Part shown: positions 1 through 11,600 of the stretch, piece after piece
How positions within the stretch are numbered: the stretch's first letter is position 1
How the letters are laid out: each line of letters begins with the position of its first letter
From: Paraspadella gotoi
Lineage: Eukaryota; Chaetognatha
Length of the DNA: 64,000 bases
Direction: 5' to 3'
Assembly: GCA_051294375.1 (NCBI GenBank)
Contig: CM119264.1
Span: forward strand, 8,864,764 to 8,928,763
Translations under genes and position numbers: made by a program
The notes under the pieces: model-generated
Databases searched by the model: none
The model's input: the letters and a program-made list of their open reading frames with translations, nothing else
Told to the model about the DNA's origin: nothing

Positions 1-218
1 AGAGGAGGAATAGGAGGAAGAGGGAGAGGAGGAGAAGAGTAGAAAAACCGACGAAGGCGAAAAAAATGGGGATGAACGCGGAGGAAGAGAAAAGAAAAGG
101 GAAAAAAAATAAATGAGAGAAGAGGTAAGAAGGAGGAAAAGCGGTAGAGCAAGGCGGGAAGTGAAAGAGACAGTTGATATAAAGAGAAGAAAGGAGAGAC
201 GAGAGAGAGAGACGAGAG

Positions 219-296
<78 letters not shown>

Positions 297-890
297 AACG
301 TAACGCACGAAGTCGACAAACGTTGTCGAGAAAACTGAGGACGTGACGATATCGACGATGAAGATGAAGATGATGACGATGAAGATGATGACGATGAAGA
401 TGATGACGGCCCCAGAAATTACTACATCTGCATCATATGGGCGAAGAAAAGAGAGAGAAAAGAAGTGAGAAAAAAGTGAGAAGATAGTGAGAAAAAAATG
501 TGAGGAAATGAGGAAAAGAGATAAAAAAATGAAATAGAAAGGAAAAAAAGGTAAAAAATATATTTAAGAAACCTAAAGAAAATAGAATCTTGAAAAGAAT
601 AAAAATTTTAAAGTAATAAACGAAAAAAAGATTTTAAAAAATGGGAATAAATGTTAATTAGGAATAAATCGAAATGTAGGGAGTATAGTATCTCATTGAT
701 ATCTTTTTTTTAATTCACGCAGAAAGGAAAAGATGCAGTTTTTTTAAAAAGTTTCTGAAAAAAAGAAAGAGATAAAAAAAATAGAAAGAAAGGATAAAAA
801 ATCCCACCAAAAAAATAAAGATGAAATTAAAAGGAAGGGAAGAGAGAAAAGATAAAAGCGGAAATAGAAGATAAAAAGCGTTAAGAAGGG

Positions 891-892
<2 letters not shown>

Positions 893-978
<86 letters not shown>
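893..978. repeat. (GA)n microsatellite
   Basis: About 85 bases of uninterrupted GA dinucleotide on the plus strand. It is translated as a serine-leucine ORF on the minus strand, which is not a gene. Confidence 0.97.
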
Positions 979-981
<3 letters not shown>

Positions 982-1364
982 AAAGAGATAGGAGAGAAGT
1001 GAAGTATGGGAATGGAAAGACAAGAAAGAAGCCTTGATGGTTTTTTTCTTCTTTTTAACGCGAAATAATCTTCCAGAAATTATCCTAATCTGTCAATGAA
1101 ATCACCATTGAAATAAGAATTATTTAACCCTGATTTCGTCGGCCAGAAAAACTTAATTAAACTTGATATATATTGCATATGAGAAAGAGCATATAAGAGG
1201 TAAATATATAAATCTTAAGTATATAACCCCTTAATCTTGAGTTCAGATGTGACATGAATGTATTTTCGTTCATCATCTATAAAGTCCTAAAACAATGGGA
1301 GGACAATGGATGACACGATTCTACAAAGACGTTCACCGGGGAAAAAGATTAACGCCCCGATTAC

Positions 1365-1368
<4 letters not shown>

Positions 1369-1412
<44 letters not shown>
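1369..1412. repeat. (CT)n microsatellite
   Basis: CT dinucleotide run with one T insertion. It is open on both strands because the repeat has no stop codon in several frames. Confidence 0.95.
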
Positions 1413-1413
<1 letters not shown>

Positions 1414-1859
1414 TCGTTTTTATTTCTCGTTTTCTCGGAAAATAAAATCATGTTTCTATGAATTTTTCCTTTTTTTAATAGGGTTTTCCACAAATCTGCA
1501 TTAATATTAAAAACAAAAAAGAAATAATTGAATTAGAGTAAAGAATTAAGAACATTTATTCAAATTCAAATATTCAAGTATTCAATTATTAAATTAATAC
1601 ACATCCTATTTTTTTGAAATGATTCCTAAGTTTGTTTGTTTTTTTGTTTTTTTGTTGAGCATCTACTTATTTTATATACTTGAAATATTGCACTAAAAAA
1701 TAAATAATTAAATTTTCTCATTTCTCAAAAACACGAAAATTGTTTAGTGGTTGAAGACGAATAATTTGATTTTCCGAGGAACGAGATATTAATGTAATGA
1801 GAGGAGATGCGATTAAAATGTTGCGTTTCTCTGTTTATTCTAAGTAGAAACAGGAGTAG

Positions 1860-1861
<2 letters not shown>

Positions 1862-1940
<79 letters not shown>
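1862..1940. repeat. (CT)n microsatellite
   Basis: About 78 bases of CT dinucleotide with a single interruption near 1907. Confidence 0.95.
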
Positions 1941-1943
<3 letters not shown>

Positions 1944-2937
1944 TCCTCTCATTTCCTCGTTAGTCGTAACGAAAGATTTTTTCTGAAAGCAACGACTTTA
2001 TAGACCACAATCTTTGATCGTTTATTCTTTTCAACGACAAATTCATTTTCACGTTTTTTTTTTTAAATTCAATTCAATTCAATTAAATCAACGGATATCA
2101 TTTAGCGACGTCGCGCGATTCCATATCCGCGACAAACTAATGAGCTTCACGCAAAAAAAAAAAAAAGAATAATGAAAATTTTCTGACTGCAAGATAATAT
2201 CGATTTATAATCTGGATTCCCTTTCTCCTATTGACTGCACCCTTCAGTCCGGCTTAATATTTTCTATGGTTAACGTCACGAAAGCTCACGGATTTTTTTA
2301 TTATTGTTAAAATGCAACCTCTAAGCGTATTAAAAGTTAACTTAACCTTTTGCTATTTTTATGAAAAAATTGTTACATTTTCAAATATTTTCGCGTCCTT
2401 TAGAAAGCTCAGGAGCAAAGACCCGAAAAACAACAACAATAACAAGGACGACAACTGAAAGAAGTCAACGTCTTATGACGCAAAAGAAATCACCAACTTA
2501 ACTCAAAAAAGGCAACTTTTATCATTTTCATATTTTCTTTCTTTTAATATTATGATTTAATATTTTACATCAAATACGTTTTTTTTAAATTACGTTCAGT
2601 GCTATTATCAAAGAAGTACTTGTATAGTAGAAATATCGATGATATTCGAAACATATAAACTTAACAAGAATGGTAATTCAAATGTGTTGCGCCGCAGTTA
2701 CTGCATTATCACGTGTATTTCTCGTAACATTACATGACATGACTTGACTATATAACTTTCTTAGCCTATGTATTTATGACACGCACTGCATCGGAATGCC
2801 GTCTTTTGTTCTCTATAGTTTTAGGATTTCCTGAAGGCGGCGCTAGCAGGTTGTTTACAGTCTTAACAAATGAGCAACCGACTATATGCAAGATTTGAAA
2901 AAAAAAAAAAAAAGAGCATTTTTAACGTTAGTGGGAC

Positions 2938-2995
2938 AGATCGACGGACCCACCGACCGACAGACCGACGGACCCACCGACCGACAGACCGACCA
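2938..2995. repeat. 24-bp minisatellite, about 2.3 copies
   Basis: Two nearly perfect copies of a 24-base unit built from GACGGACCCACCGACCGAC and CAGACC, plus a partial third. The unit itself contains GACC/GACG sub-repeats. It lies in otherwise non-repetitive AT-rich DNA. Confidence 0.85.
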
Positions 2996-4972
2996 AAAAC
3001 TGATTTATAGAGTTTCTCCGCGAGTACTCTCGGCGCAACAAAAACAGAGATCGAAGGAAATTTTTTTTTTGTCACGTGAACGAAAGAAAAGAAAAGTTCA
3101 TTAGATTCGCAAAGACTTCAATTTCCCGCGATTTCCCGACAGAAACTCTTGATTATTTTCAACTCCTATCGCCGCCTTAGCGATTCACATTTACCCAACG
3201 AAAAGAGTGAAAAACAATTGTATTTAGTATATTTCTTTTTTTTCATGTTTTACATATTATTTTAAGTTTAATAAAATTAGTAAAATAGCCAATCAAATCG
3301 AATTTAACACAAACTCGCCCAAATTAGTTCGGGTCTACTGGAAAAAGAAAATCCTCTCTTTATTTTTTCTCCTCTTTAAATTTTTTTTCTTACTTTCTTC
3401 AATTTACTTTGCTAATTCGCGGGTGGAGAAAAGAAAGAAAATAAAATTCATTGAAATTTTAAAATTTGTGAAAATACCGTTAGATTAAAATAAAAATAAT
3501 AAAAAGTAAACGAATGAATATTTAGTGCGAGTCGGGAGGAATTTTCCTTAGAAAATCGCCAATAAAACTTATCAATTTCTATTTTTGTCTAGTTTATTTG
3601 TCTTCCTCGTCGCTTCTGAAATTCTTATGAAAAATTGCAAGATTACTTCTTTTATTATATTAGACTTTAAAATAATTGATTAAAATTTAAAAATAAATGT
3701 AAAAAATGTAAAAATGTAATATATTTGACTATGTATTAGATTTGATTATATTCTTTATATAAATATATTCTTTTATAATGTAATGGGATGTTAGTGTTGT
3801 CTTCTGAAAATATATATCTATACAACACAATGTTAAAAGTTACATTCTGCCCTAGTTTTCTAATTAGATATTATACATCAATCTTGTTTAGAAGTCATTA
3901 ATTGAAAATTCAAAATATCTAAAAATTTTAAACAGAAAGGGGTAGAGACTAGAGAGGATAATTTGTTATGTGATTAAGGTTATTTATGATTCGTTATTGT
4001 TGATGGTTAAGAATTGTATGTTCTGATAGGGATACATACGTGCATACATACATACATACATATGTCATGCAATTTTGTTTGAAATTTCTTAATGGAAATA
4101 TCTCTCATAAAGCCATAAATATTCTCTTTCAAATACTTCTCTCTTGTACGTTGTTTTTTTTTGTTTTTTGTTTTTTTTTAATGAACTATGAATCATCTTT
4201 GGCTTTCTGCTTTTATAAAATATATTATTTAAATAAAAGAAGTTAGGAATTTTGAGAGTAAAGATCATTGACACTGCTATTAAACTTTGGCGCTATACCA
4301 TTTTTTTACATTTTGATGATTTTCTTAACTATTTTTTTTTTTAAATTGATATCATTTTTTCCTGTCAGTGTCATCCCCTTTTCTTCTCTTCCTTTCAACG
4401 AATAAATAACATATTTCAATCTTTTTTCTCTCTTTCTCTTTTTTTTTCTCTCGCTATCGCCATTGTCGTCACATTCTCATTATTCTTTAAAGCCTCATTT
4501 ATTAATAAATTGCGCTTATAAGTCACTTCCTCTTTGAAATTATTTATTAAATCGAATTCCTCCCCCGTTTTTATCCCCTCTTTCTTCCCCCTTCCCACTT
4601 TGTGGGGGTATTTTTTTTCTTCGCTTATTTGTGGAAATGACCCCCGCTCCTCGCCTTTCACGACAGCGACAAATATTTGATTTATTGGACCTTCTTTCTC
4701 TCACCTTTCTTTTCATCGAGTTTTCCATATTTCATTCGTCACTCTCTTTTCCTTTTTGCTTTTTTTTTCATCGCTCCTTTCGTTTTCTTTCACCTTATAC
4801 TTTCTTTTCCCTCGCATTTAAAGAAAAATCCCTCATTATAAATTCTTAATAAGTTTTTTTATCCAATTGGCTTTTTTTTTTGGCTCGTATTCTTAAAAAT
4901 GTTTATCGCTTGAATGTTTTTCTACTGAAGCAATTCACTGTTTGTTTTTTTGTTTTTGGTGTTTTTTAATTA

Positions 4973-5336
4973 GTTTTGTTGGGTTACGGAGCTGCCTCTC
5001 TTATTTGTGAAGCCTTGAAAAATTCTCCCTACTGTTCTACCATTCGCTTAACCATGAACGTTAGTTATCAACATTTTTTTAGGAAAAACGACGGGCATTG
5101 CCTTACCTTTCAGCCAAGCAGCAGCCGCTAACCTTCAAGACGGCGAATCAAATCTCACGCCCATAAAAGTCACCGACGTGAATTCGAGAGTTGGGACACC
5201 AATCGGTGATCCCATTCATTATGATTCCCTACTTTTGAATTACAATGTGCTTTCGTTGTCAGATAAAAAAAAAGGAAAGAAAGAAAAAAAAGAAAGAACG
5301 ATTGAAAGAAAGAATGAAAAAGAGAGAATAAAATAA
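4973..5336 (+). CDS. uncertain coding-like block, function unknown
   Basis: A pyrimidine-rich stretch ending in TTAG at about 4972 could be an acceptor. The following 100 bases read as a leucine-rich-repeat-like segment (GAASLICEALKNSP). From about 5060 a different frame stays open to a TAA near 5334, with protein-like composition (ANLQDGESNLTPIKVTDV, then a lysine-rich tail running into a GAAA repeat). The two frames cannot be joined by a normal intron, because the candidate between them is only 23 bases. A frameshift, an unrelated overlap or chance are all possible. I assign no function. Confidence 0.25.
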
Positions 5337-5361
5337 ATTTAAAAAACTTCAAAAGAGAGAG

Positions 5362-5364
<3 letters not shown>

Positions 5365-5451
<87 letters not shown>

Positions 5452-5452
5452 C
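5365..5452. repeat. (GAAA)n microsatellite
   Basis: About 85 bases of GAAA tetranucleotide, flanked by less perfect purine-only sequence from 5270 to 5530. Confidence 0.95.
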
Positions 5453-5733
5453 AATAAATAAAATAAAAAAGAAGTCAAAAAAAGTATTTTTAGAAAATAA
5501 AGAAAGAAGAAAAAGAGAAAGAAAGAAGGAGGCCATCGCTTCTCATGATCACCCTTTCCTATACACAGTGAGAGGTGCTTTTCGTCGATATAAAAACTGC
5601 CTTCCTCTTTTTATGGTTATTGCGGATATTGAGGAATTCTCGCGAAACCCGTTCTCCTCGTCAACACCAATAAAAAAAGAAAAAGAAACATACTTTCTTT
5701 TCTGGAATTGATTACGGGGACACGAGAGTGAGT

Positions 5734-5739
<6 letters not shown>

Positions 5740-5777
<38 letters not shown>

Positions 5778-5802
5778 GAGGAGAGAGAGAGAGAGAGAGG
5801 GA
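5740..5802. repeat. imperfect (GA)n microsatellite
   Basis: GA dinucleotide tract with GGA and AAA interruptions. It lies at the left edge of duplicated block A1. Confidence 0.9.
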
Positions 5803-6480
5803 GAGGAAAAAACGCCAACGTATTCCACGCTGAATAATTCATGGAAAATCTTTCCTTTCTTTTTCCGGTCTAATTCTTGGAAGGGAAAAAGAAAGACAAC
5901 AAATTTCCCCCTTTCTTTTTATTTCCTTTTTCATTATTCATTTTCTTCCTTAAACATTATGTTTCTCTTGGAAAACGAAACGAGTACGAATGGGTGAGCG
6001 CGAATGTAATTGCAAGAATTAAGTTAAATTGTTTTAATTATATTTAAATTATATGAAATAAAATTAAATACTTTCGAGGAAGTAGGAAAATAAAGGATCG
6101 TTAATATTACATTTGAGCACAAGCAATACCTTCAAGTCCTTCATTTATATGTCATCCCGGTTTATTGCAGTTATTACACACCCAATATGTTTCCATTATT
6201 TATTGCGCCGTTATTTTGTAGGCCGGAAGGTGTTAGATTAGGAACAATAAAAGCCATGTTAACATATATTGCGACAAAATTTGTGTTCGTTCGTCAAATG
6301 ATTAATTTACTTCGTAATAACAATCTGCACTAAGATCTGTCTTTTAATCGCAACATTGTTAGAAAGTTTACAAAATGAGTCTCCGACATTCGATACAAAA
6401 GAAAAGAACTTTTCCGTCTCAGGTTTTCTTTCCCAGCAAAATCGGTCGTTTGGTGGCCACGAGACCGAATCAACACAAGG

Positions 6481-6483
<3 letters not shown>

Positions 6484-6563
<80 letters not shown>
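6484..6563. repeat. (CT)n microsatellite
   Basis: Pure CT run of about 78 bases. The A2 counterpart near 16878-16965 has several TCC interruptions. Confidence 0.95.
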
Positions 6564-6567
<4 letters not shown>

Positions 6568-7278
6568 CCTCCCAAATTCAACTACAAACAAACACCCTAT
6601 TTTGCCATTACCTCCACAGGACAGAATTTTCTCATCCGTGCGGCCGAACACAAATCCATTCAGACACGAGCTTCTGCTTGGATAAATGCTTGGCGGAGAG
6701 CTTGTAAGGGATGTGCTTTCCACTTACGAAAAGAGAGAATCATAGATGGTCGGTTGGTTTTTCACTCTTCCCATCCTTACGTTTATAAATATTGAAAAAT
6801 TACTTGTTTTACTATACAAAACAAAAATTGTAGAAAATTGTTTTAAAAAGTTAAATATCTTTTAAATGTTAAATCTATTTAATTGTTTTACTTAATATAT
6901 TTGTACTATAAGGGGAAAACGCATGTTACTGTTCTGTTTTACTTCTTTCCCTTTCTAGTTCCACCTTCTATTTTTTTTCCTTTACCTTCTGTCTCTCCCC
7001 TTTCCCCCTCCCACTCTTTCTGTCTTTTCAACTTCTCTACCTCATACAATCCGCTTGACTTCCTTTTCGTCTCTGCCTCCCGCGTCTCCCTCTCTCTCTC
7101 TGTCTTTCCTCCCGTTCTCCCTCTCTCTCAGTCTTTCCTCTCGTTCTCCCTCTCTCTCCTCTCTCACTCCCTCGTTCCTTCGCCTCCTTTTTCTCTTCCC
7201 CGAAGGTTAAAAAAAAAAAGTTCGTCCTTCGTCGAAAATTTTGACTTTTTTTTTACAGCCGGTTTTAATTTTCGATCC

Positions 7279-7500
7279 TTATGCGCAAAAGTTACGACGT
7301 TTTCGGGACGACATTTCTTTTTCGTCGTCGTCGTCGTCGTCGTTGTATTCCTCGTCGTCGTCTTGTTTCTTTACGAGGTTGTTTTCGTCGATGTCGCCAA
7401 ATATTCTGTTTGCTGGGAAAGTTGAGGGACGCGGCGATGGAATAAAGCGAGAGAGATCTCCCAAGTTAAAATTTCGACTCTTTCGACTCCCAGCCTGAAT
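7279..7500 (-). CDS. terminal exon of an unidentified minus-strand gene (acidic/basic tail)
   Basis: On the minus strand a good acceptor (TTAGTTTTGCAG) precedes a 222-base exon with phase-0 entry and a TAA stop. The 73 residues contain NFNLGDLSRFIPSPRPS, then a run rich in Asp and Glu encoded by a (GAC)n tract, then a basic end, SSRKRRNFCA. The composition is that of a disordered C-terminal tail and I recognise no domain. Upstream exons may be those at 7839-7921 and 8397-8615, but the joining donor is not clear. The block-A2 copy (about 17675-17890) has a frameshift inside the acidic run. Confidence 0.5.
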   Translation of the reverse strand: MQAGSRKSRNFNLGDLSRFIPSPRPSTFPANRIFGDIDENNLVKKQDDDEEYNDDDDDDEKEMSSRKRRNFCA

Positions 7501-7838
7501 CTGCAAAACTAACTTTGTAGAATGCGTATCGAATTCCTTTTCTGTATAAATTTGCCGAACATTAGCAGGTTTTACTCTTAAATATACTATGCATATAAGA
7601 TACAAAACATAATTTTTAAAATCAATAAAGAAAATTAATTATTTGTTGATAATACAACGAGTTTTATTTGAGAAACATTAAATACGGACATGTTTCGGTT
7701 TGTAGACAAAAAAGTCTAAAATGTCTACAAACAGAATCAATTATAAAGTTCTTGATTATTTATGGAGGCACTTTCCATACATCTTCGTTATTTTTAGTGA
7801 GCTTTTAGAGAAAGATAGAGAGAAAGAGAGAGAACGAC

Positions 7839-7921
7839 TCTGGAGGGCGAGTAGGTTTGAAGCCGAGCCGGGGGTGGCATTATCCTTTCATAATCCTCTG
7901 AGATCATCCGAAACGAGGTCC
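7839..7921 (-). CDS. possible internal exon, minus strand
   Basis: A minus-strand acceptor ending GACGCCGCAG, with a CTAAC branch-point-like motif about 28 bases upstream, gives phase-1 entry that fits the exon at 8397-8615. It is followed by an open frame containing RMISEDYERIMPPPARL. No strong donor is visible: AGA|GTCGTT would fit the phase of the next exon but is weak. The exon end given here is that weak donor. The A2 copy loses two bases and shifts frame. Confidence 0.3.
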
Positions 7922-8396
7922 CTGCGGCGTCCGCGGCGGCGCCGGCGGAGTTAGAGGTGGCAGCAGCAGGGATTGATGCATCTCGGCTTTATGTTATTTT
8001 ATTTTAAAGTAAGTATCAACTTACTATCGTACAAAGTGACGTACAATAAAAAATTTGAAATATTAATTTTCCTTAAATTTTACTGTACGTTTTTTAATTC
8101 TTTTGTAAGGTGCGTAAACACTCACTTTCTCCAAAAAAAAGAATTAATAAGAGAAAAAAAAAGAAGAAAACGAAATAAAAAAAAAAAAAAAGAAAAAAAA
8201 AAAAGAATCGAGGATGAGAGGAAGAAAGAGATGAATACAAAAAGCGGTTGAACAGAGAGAGAAATAGACACATTCTTCGATAAATGAATAATATATAGAT
8301 AGAGTGATAGGGAAAAATAAGGAAACAAAACAAAAATCAAAAGAAGAAATAAAAAAAGAAAGAAAGGGAGAAAGAAAAAAGAAAAGAGAGAAACAC

Positions 8397-8615
8397 CAGA
8401 GCGAATTTGGCCGGAGATCGACCCAGCAGACGTCGATCCAGACTCGGCCGTGGCGGGTCGGCGCTTGTCGGGCGACGAACCCGCACAGCAGCGACGGGCG
8501 GTCGGCGGCGAAATCGGCCGTGGTTCGTCCTCGACAATCTTGACATAGGATCGAGGAATGAGACGCAAAGTCTCTTCCGTGGAATCCTTCGAAACCAGTT
8601 CTACGGTCGACGATC
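8397..8615 (-). CDS. internal exon of an unidentified minus-strand gene
   Basis: A 219-base minus-strand exon with phase-1 borders on both sides. The acceptor is CTGCCTCAACAG and the donor TCTG|GTGTTT. It encodes a Ser/Pro/Arg-rich, probably disordered segment that includes LRLIPRSYVKIVEDEPRPIS and GSTSAGSISGQIRSG. GC content is high while the flanks are AT-rich. A plus-strand ORF over the same bases is arginine-rich and less protein-like. I cannot identify the product. This exon sits at the left edge of the 4.9-kb segment that is missing between blocks A2 and B2. Confidence 0.45.
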
Positions 8616-8918
8616 CTGTTGAGGCAGACGAGCGGGTTTGGGTCCTGTCCGTCTCTCTGTCTGTTTCCTTTATTTTCTATTTTGGGCTTTTAGCTCTCTA
8701 TGAAATTGGTACAACCAATATAAAAAATTATCCATTCATTTTAATAAATAAGCTATCTTGCCCCCCTATATATTTCATAGTCGCACAAATAAATATCTTC
8801 CCACTATTTAAATCCTAAATCCCTTCAAAGTTATTTGTTTTTATATTCATAATTTTTAAAGGGAATATTATTTTTCATCGGTTAATATGTATTCGTCGAT
8901 CTAGATTTAGGTTTCAAC

Positions 8919-9110
8919 CTGTAAATCCTCAACTTTCCCTTTTGGAAAATGAATTTCCTTAAAGAATTTTGCGGGTGAAAAGTGAAAGAGGGCTCTGGCC
9001 ATCATTAGGTTCCCTCCGACGGAATCCGCGTCGCCATCTGCCTTGATGCATCGCCGGATTCCATTGCGGATTCCATCGACTCCAACGGGACGACATTCCT
9101 CCTTTTCCGT
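8919..9110 (-). CDS. coding-like segment, minus strand, function unknown
   Basis: A minus-strand acceptor (AACGATTCTTGCAG) is followed by 192 bases open in phase 0, ending at CAG|GTTGAA. The translation includes EECRPVGVDGIRNGIRRCIK and MMARALFHFSPAKFFKEIHF. The other two minus frames are also largely open, so the frame is not certain. The phase does not fit the exon at 8397-8615 without another splice choice. Confidence 0.3.
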
Positions 9111-9599
9111 CTGCAAGAATCGTTGGTGAAAGATCGGATTCGTGGGCGATGCTTTCCTCTTTTGATTGATGAGAACCCTGAGGGTTTTTTAAGTGGGCCG
9201 AAAGAATATGATGGAAAGACTGGAACGCGCTTATCTGAAGTAAAAACAAGGGAAATAAAAATGCTGTATGTAAGTCAATAAACGAATGCTGCTTTACGCG
9301 ATTTTCAAAAATGTTTCCAGGGCGTGATTAAAGGGACGGTCGGAGGAAGGAGTTTAGAATTGAGTAGTAACTTAAAAGAAATATAAAGACAATATTTAAT
9401 AACGAATGATTGTGAGAGTTTATAAAAAGTTGATTAATTTCAATGTCGTTAAAAAGGAGATCGACGGGAGAAAATTTTATTTTGATAAAATTCATTGTTA
9501 GAATGGTTTTAGGAAGTTATCAAACGAAACCGATGCATCGAAACTTTCTATAACTAATTTCTAAAACTAAAAACTAATTTTTCGGCTAAAAAAATGCCC

Positions 9600-9815
9600 A
9601 AGGACGAATTTGGGGAACTGCAAGGCAAACCAAGCTCCTTCCTCCCTTCAACCTTGATTCTTTGGTCCCAAAATGTGTCCTCGTCTTGTGCAATTGTTCG
9701 AGATTCCGCTGTTCTGGCTTGTCCCAGTCTGCTTCTCCGCCTTCGACATTCAACCATCTCAATAGACTTCTTCCTTCTGCGAGTTAAGAAGCGGCGTCCG
9801 TCCTTTGAGCGTGAT
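9600..9815 (-). CDS. coding-like segment, minus strand, frame unresolved
   Basis: After a minus-strand acceptor-like CTTAACTCGCAG, a frame reads WLNVEGGEADWDKPEQRNLE and stays open to a TAG near 9591. A second frame is also open and ends at a possible donor, AAG|GTTGAA. Base composition is richer in GC than the flanks. I report it as probable exon material without a product. Confidence 0.25.
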
Positions 9816-9887
9816 TCGTCCGGAGCGGCTTCGAAACGGAGGCTTGAAGCGGCACCGAAGGCGACAGCAACGCGGAGAGGGAAATTC

Positions 9888-10562
9888 TTATCCGTTTTGT
9901 CTTTGCGGAAGTCTCATTAACAGATGGTTGATCTTCTCTTTAATTGGTCGAAAATAGATTCGAAGACCTTTTTGAACCGAGGGCGTGAACTCCTTTTCAA
10001 ACCCCTTTCCACCGGACTCGGCGCGTCTTTTTCTCTTCTGCGTCTTTCCTGAGGACTTCCACATCCCCGATTCAGCCTCTTTTCTCAAATCTTTCGCTCT
10101 TCGTATAGCGGATTCGCTGATTCGGCTTCGTTTTGCTTCACTTTGAGCCAATCAATTGTCTCTGTTTTGATGCTCAGATCTTTTTTCTTCCGCTCGAATT
10201 ACTCGATTTCCATTCCCTCGGCCTCCGTTGGTTTGCGTCGAAGTTTTAAAGTTTTTCGACGATCGTGAAATATGTTCAGTTGTTTCGAAGAATTTTTTGC
10301 TGATTTGATGGTTGTCTCATTTGAAGAATTTTGCCTGTTTCGCTTTTGTTTGCAATTTCGCTGTTTCCGCTGGTTGTTTCCGAAGATTTTTGCAGTTGCC
10401 TCTAAAAGTCCCTGACAAATTTTCTTTTGCTCTTGAGATCTTTTCCTTTTTCCTTCTTTCATACCGCCGCCATGGACTGATATTCTCACCTTTCTCACAT
10501 TGCTCACTTTCACGTCTTTGTTTACTTTCAAGTTTCGCTTTCAGCTTTTCCAAAGGCCCCAC
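9888..10562 (-). other. purine-rich, lysine/arginine-coding segment, uncertain
   Basis: Minus-strand frames of about 80-110 codons overlap here, all very rich in Lys, Arg, Glu and Gln. Frame changes near 10199 and 10317 prevent a single reading. This could be an exon of a basic protein or simply biased AG-rich DNA. Confidence 0.2.
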
Positions 10563-10984
10563 GCTTTTATCTCCTTTCCTTTACCACATCAGAAATCCTT
10601 CCAACTCGAAGGGAACTTTTCCCACTGCCCATTGTGTAGAAATGGGGTGGAGACAAAGAGACAGAATCTTTCTCTTCTCCCTGTCCTTCTGCCGTTTCTG
10701 CCTGTAAAACCTTAAACGGAAAAAGAGCGAATTTGAGTCAACAATGAACATTTTTTTCAATAGCTTTAAGGATCTAGTTATTTCTTAAAAAGCAATTTAA
10801 TAGTATGAAATAAGTTTGCCGTAATACTTGAACTAAAATATCTCATCCCGAATAATCGATCTCATTTTCGAACGAATTTAGTACTAGTAAAAAAAAACAA
10901 CAACCAGTATTGCCTGTATAAATTTGAAATCGACCTCACGAACCTGATCCGCCGGAAAATTCCTTTCGAGGGTTTTCGTTTCCT

Positions 10985-11600
10985 TTAAATGGAAAAAGCT
11001 TCGGGCAGCGGAGTCAGCGGCGGAGTCGACGGCTGCGGCTGGCGGCGCTGGCGTTGGTTTGGGCCGTTCGCTCGGCGACGCTGCTGCCCAAAGACTTTTG
11101 TGGATGAGGAGGAGGATGACGACGATGATGAAGAGAAAGAGGACGAACGACGAGACTGAGAAAGAATTTGCCGACTCTCCCCTTTCGATTCTTGTCGGGA
11201 CAGGTCAATCTCACCGACCTTTGCCGCCCGTCTGCAAGACTTCAACGGTGCGAATGCCGACGTAAAACCCGACATTCGAACGCCGACGGCCATTTGCGAC
11301 GGATGACATAAGCATTTTCCGAACTTTTGCCGTCGCGTTTACCGACGCGGAGACCGACGAAAAATGACGGCCGATTTCTTTCGACGGAACCGAAGAAATC
11401 GACATCCGGTTGTCGGTCATAGCGGCGCCCAGTGGCCGTCGCCCCTCGAGTCCGATCGAACGACGAAACCCTTTCAATCAGGGGGCGTCTCGCTCCAGCA
11501 GATTCGCCTCGTGGCGGCCGCTTCCAGCAAATACGCGTCCTGCTGCTGCCGTTTCGAAATCTCGCCCATTAATTTCCCTTCTCCCGCTCCATTAAATTGG
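10985..11600 (-). other. GC-rich coding-like island, frame unresolved
   Basis: CpG-rich DNA in which several frames are open on both strands. One minus frame reads SVSASVNATAKVRKMLMSS. Another reads NRPSFFVGLRVGKRDGKSSE, which superficially resembles an amidated-peptide precursor with a GKR site. No clear acceptor, donor or start picks one of them. This is either part of a gene or a CpG-rich regulatory island. Confidence 0.3.

Larger units (their letters stand above)
1..4965. other. AT-rich non-coding stretch, no gene seen
   Basis: Apart from the microsatellites and the short minisatellite listed separately, I see only AT-rich sequence with homopolymer runs and no convincing exon. The few open frames are translations of GA or CT tracts. 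Confidence 0.6.
5806..8390 (+). repeat. duplicated block A, copy 1
   Basis: This interval matches 16186-18790 in the same order and orientation, including AT-rich spacers and the GC-rich patches. The two differ by frequent one- or two-base indels. Copy 1 keeps the longer open frames. Block A2 starts right after a 25-base N run, which suggests an assembly origin or an alternative haplotype. Confidence 0.9.

Noticed and set aside
113-346. ORF rich in Arg-Glu dipeptides, and all similar RERERE, SLSLSL and FLSFFLSF ORFs in the window
   Set aside because: They are direct translations of (GA)n, (CT)n or (GAAA)n microsatellites, without splice signals or non-repeat protein sequence.
5018-5082. Intron between the two frames of the 4973-5336 block
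   Set aside because: The only GT-AG pair is 23 bases apart, far below a workable intron size.
7721-7954. Plus ORF ending in an arginine run
   Set aside because: The minus strand gives a more natural protein with a phase-compatible acceptor; the plus reading has no exon borders.
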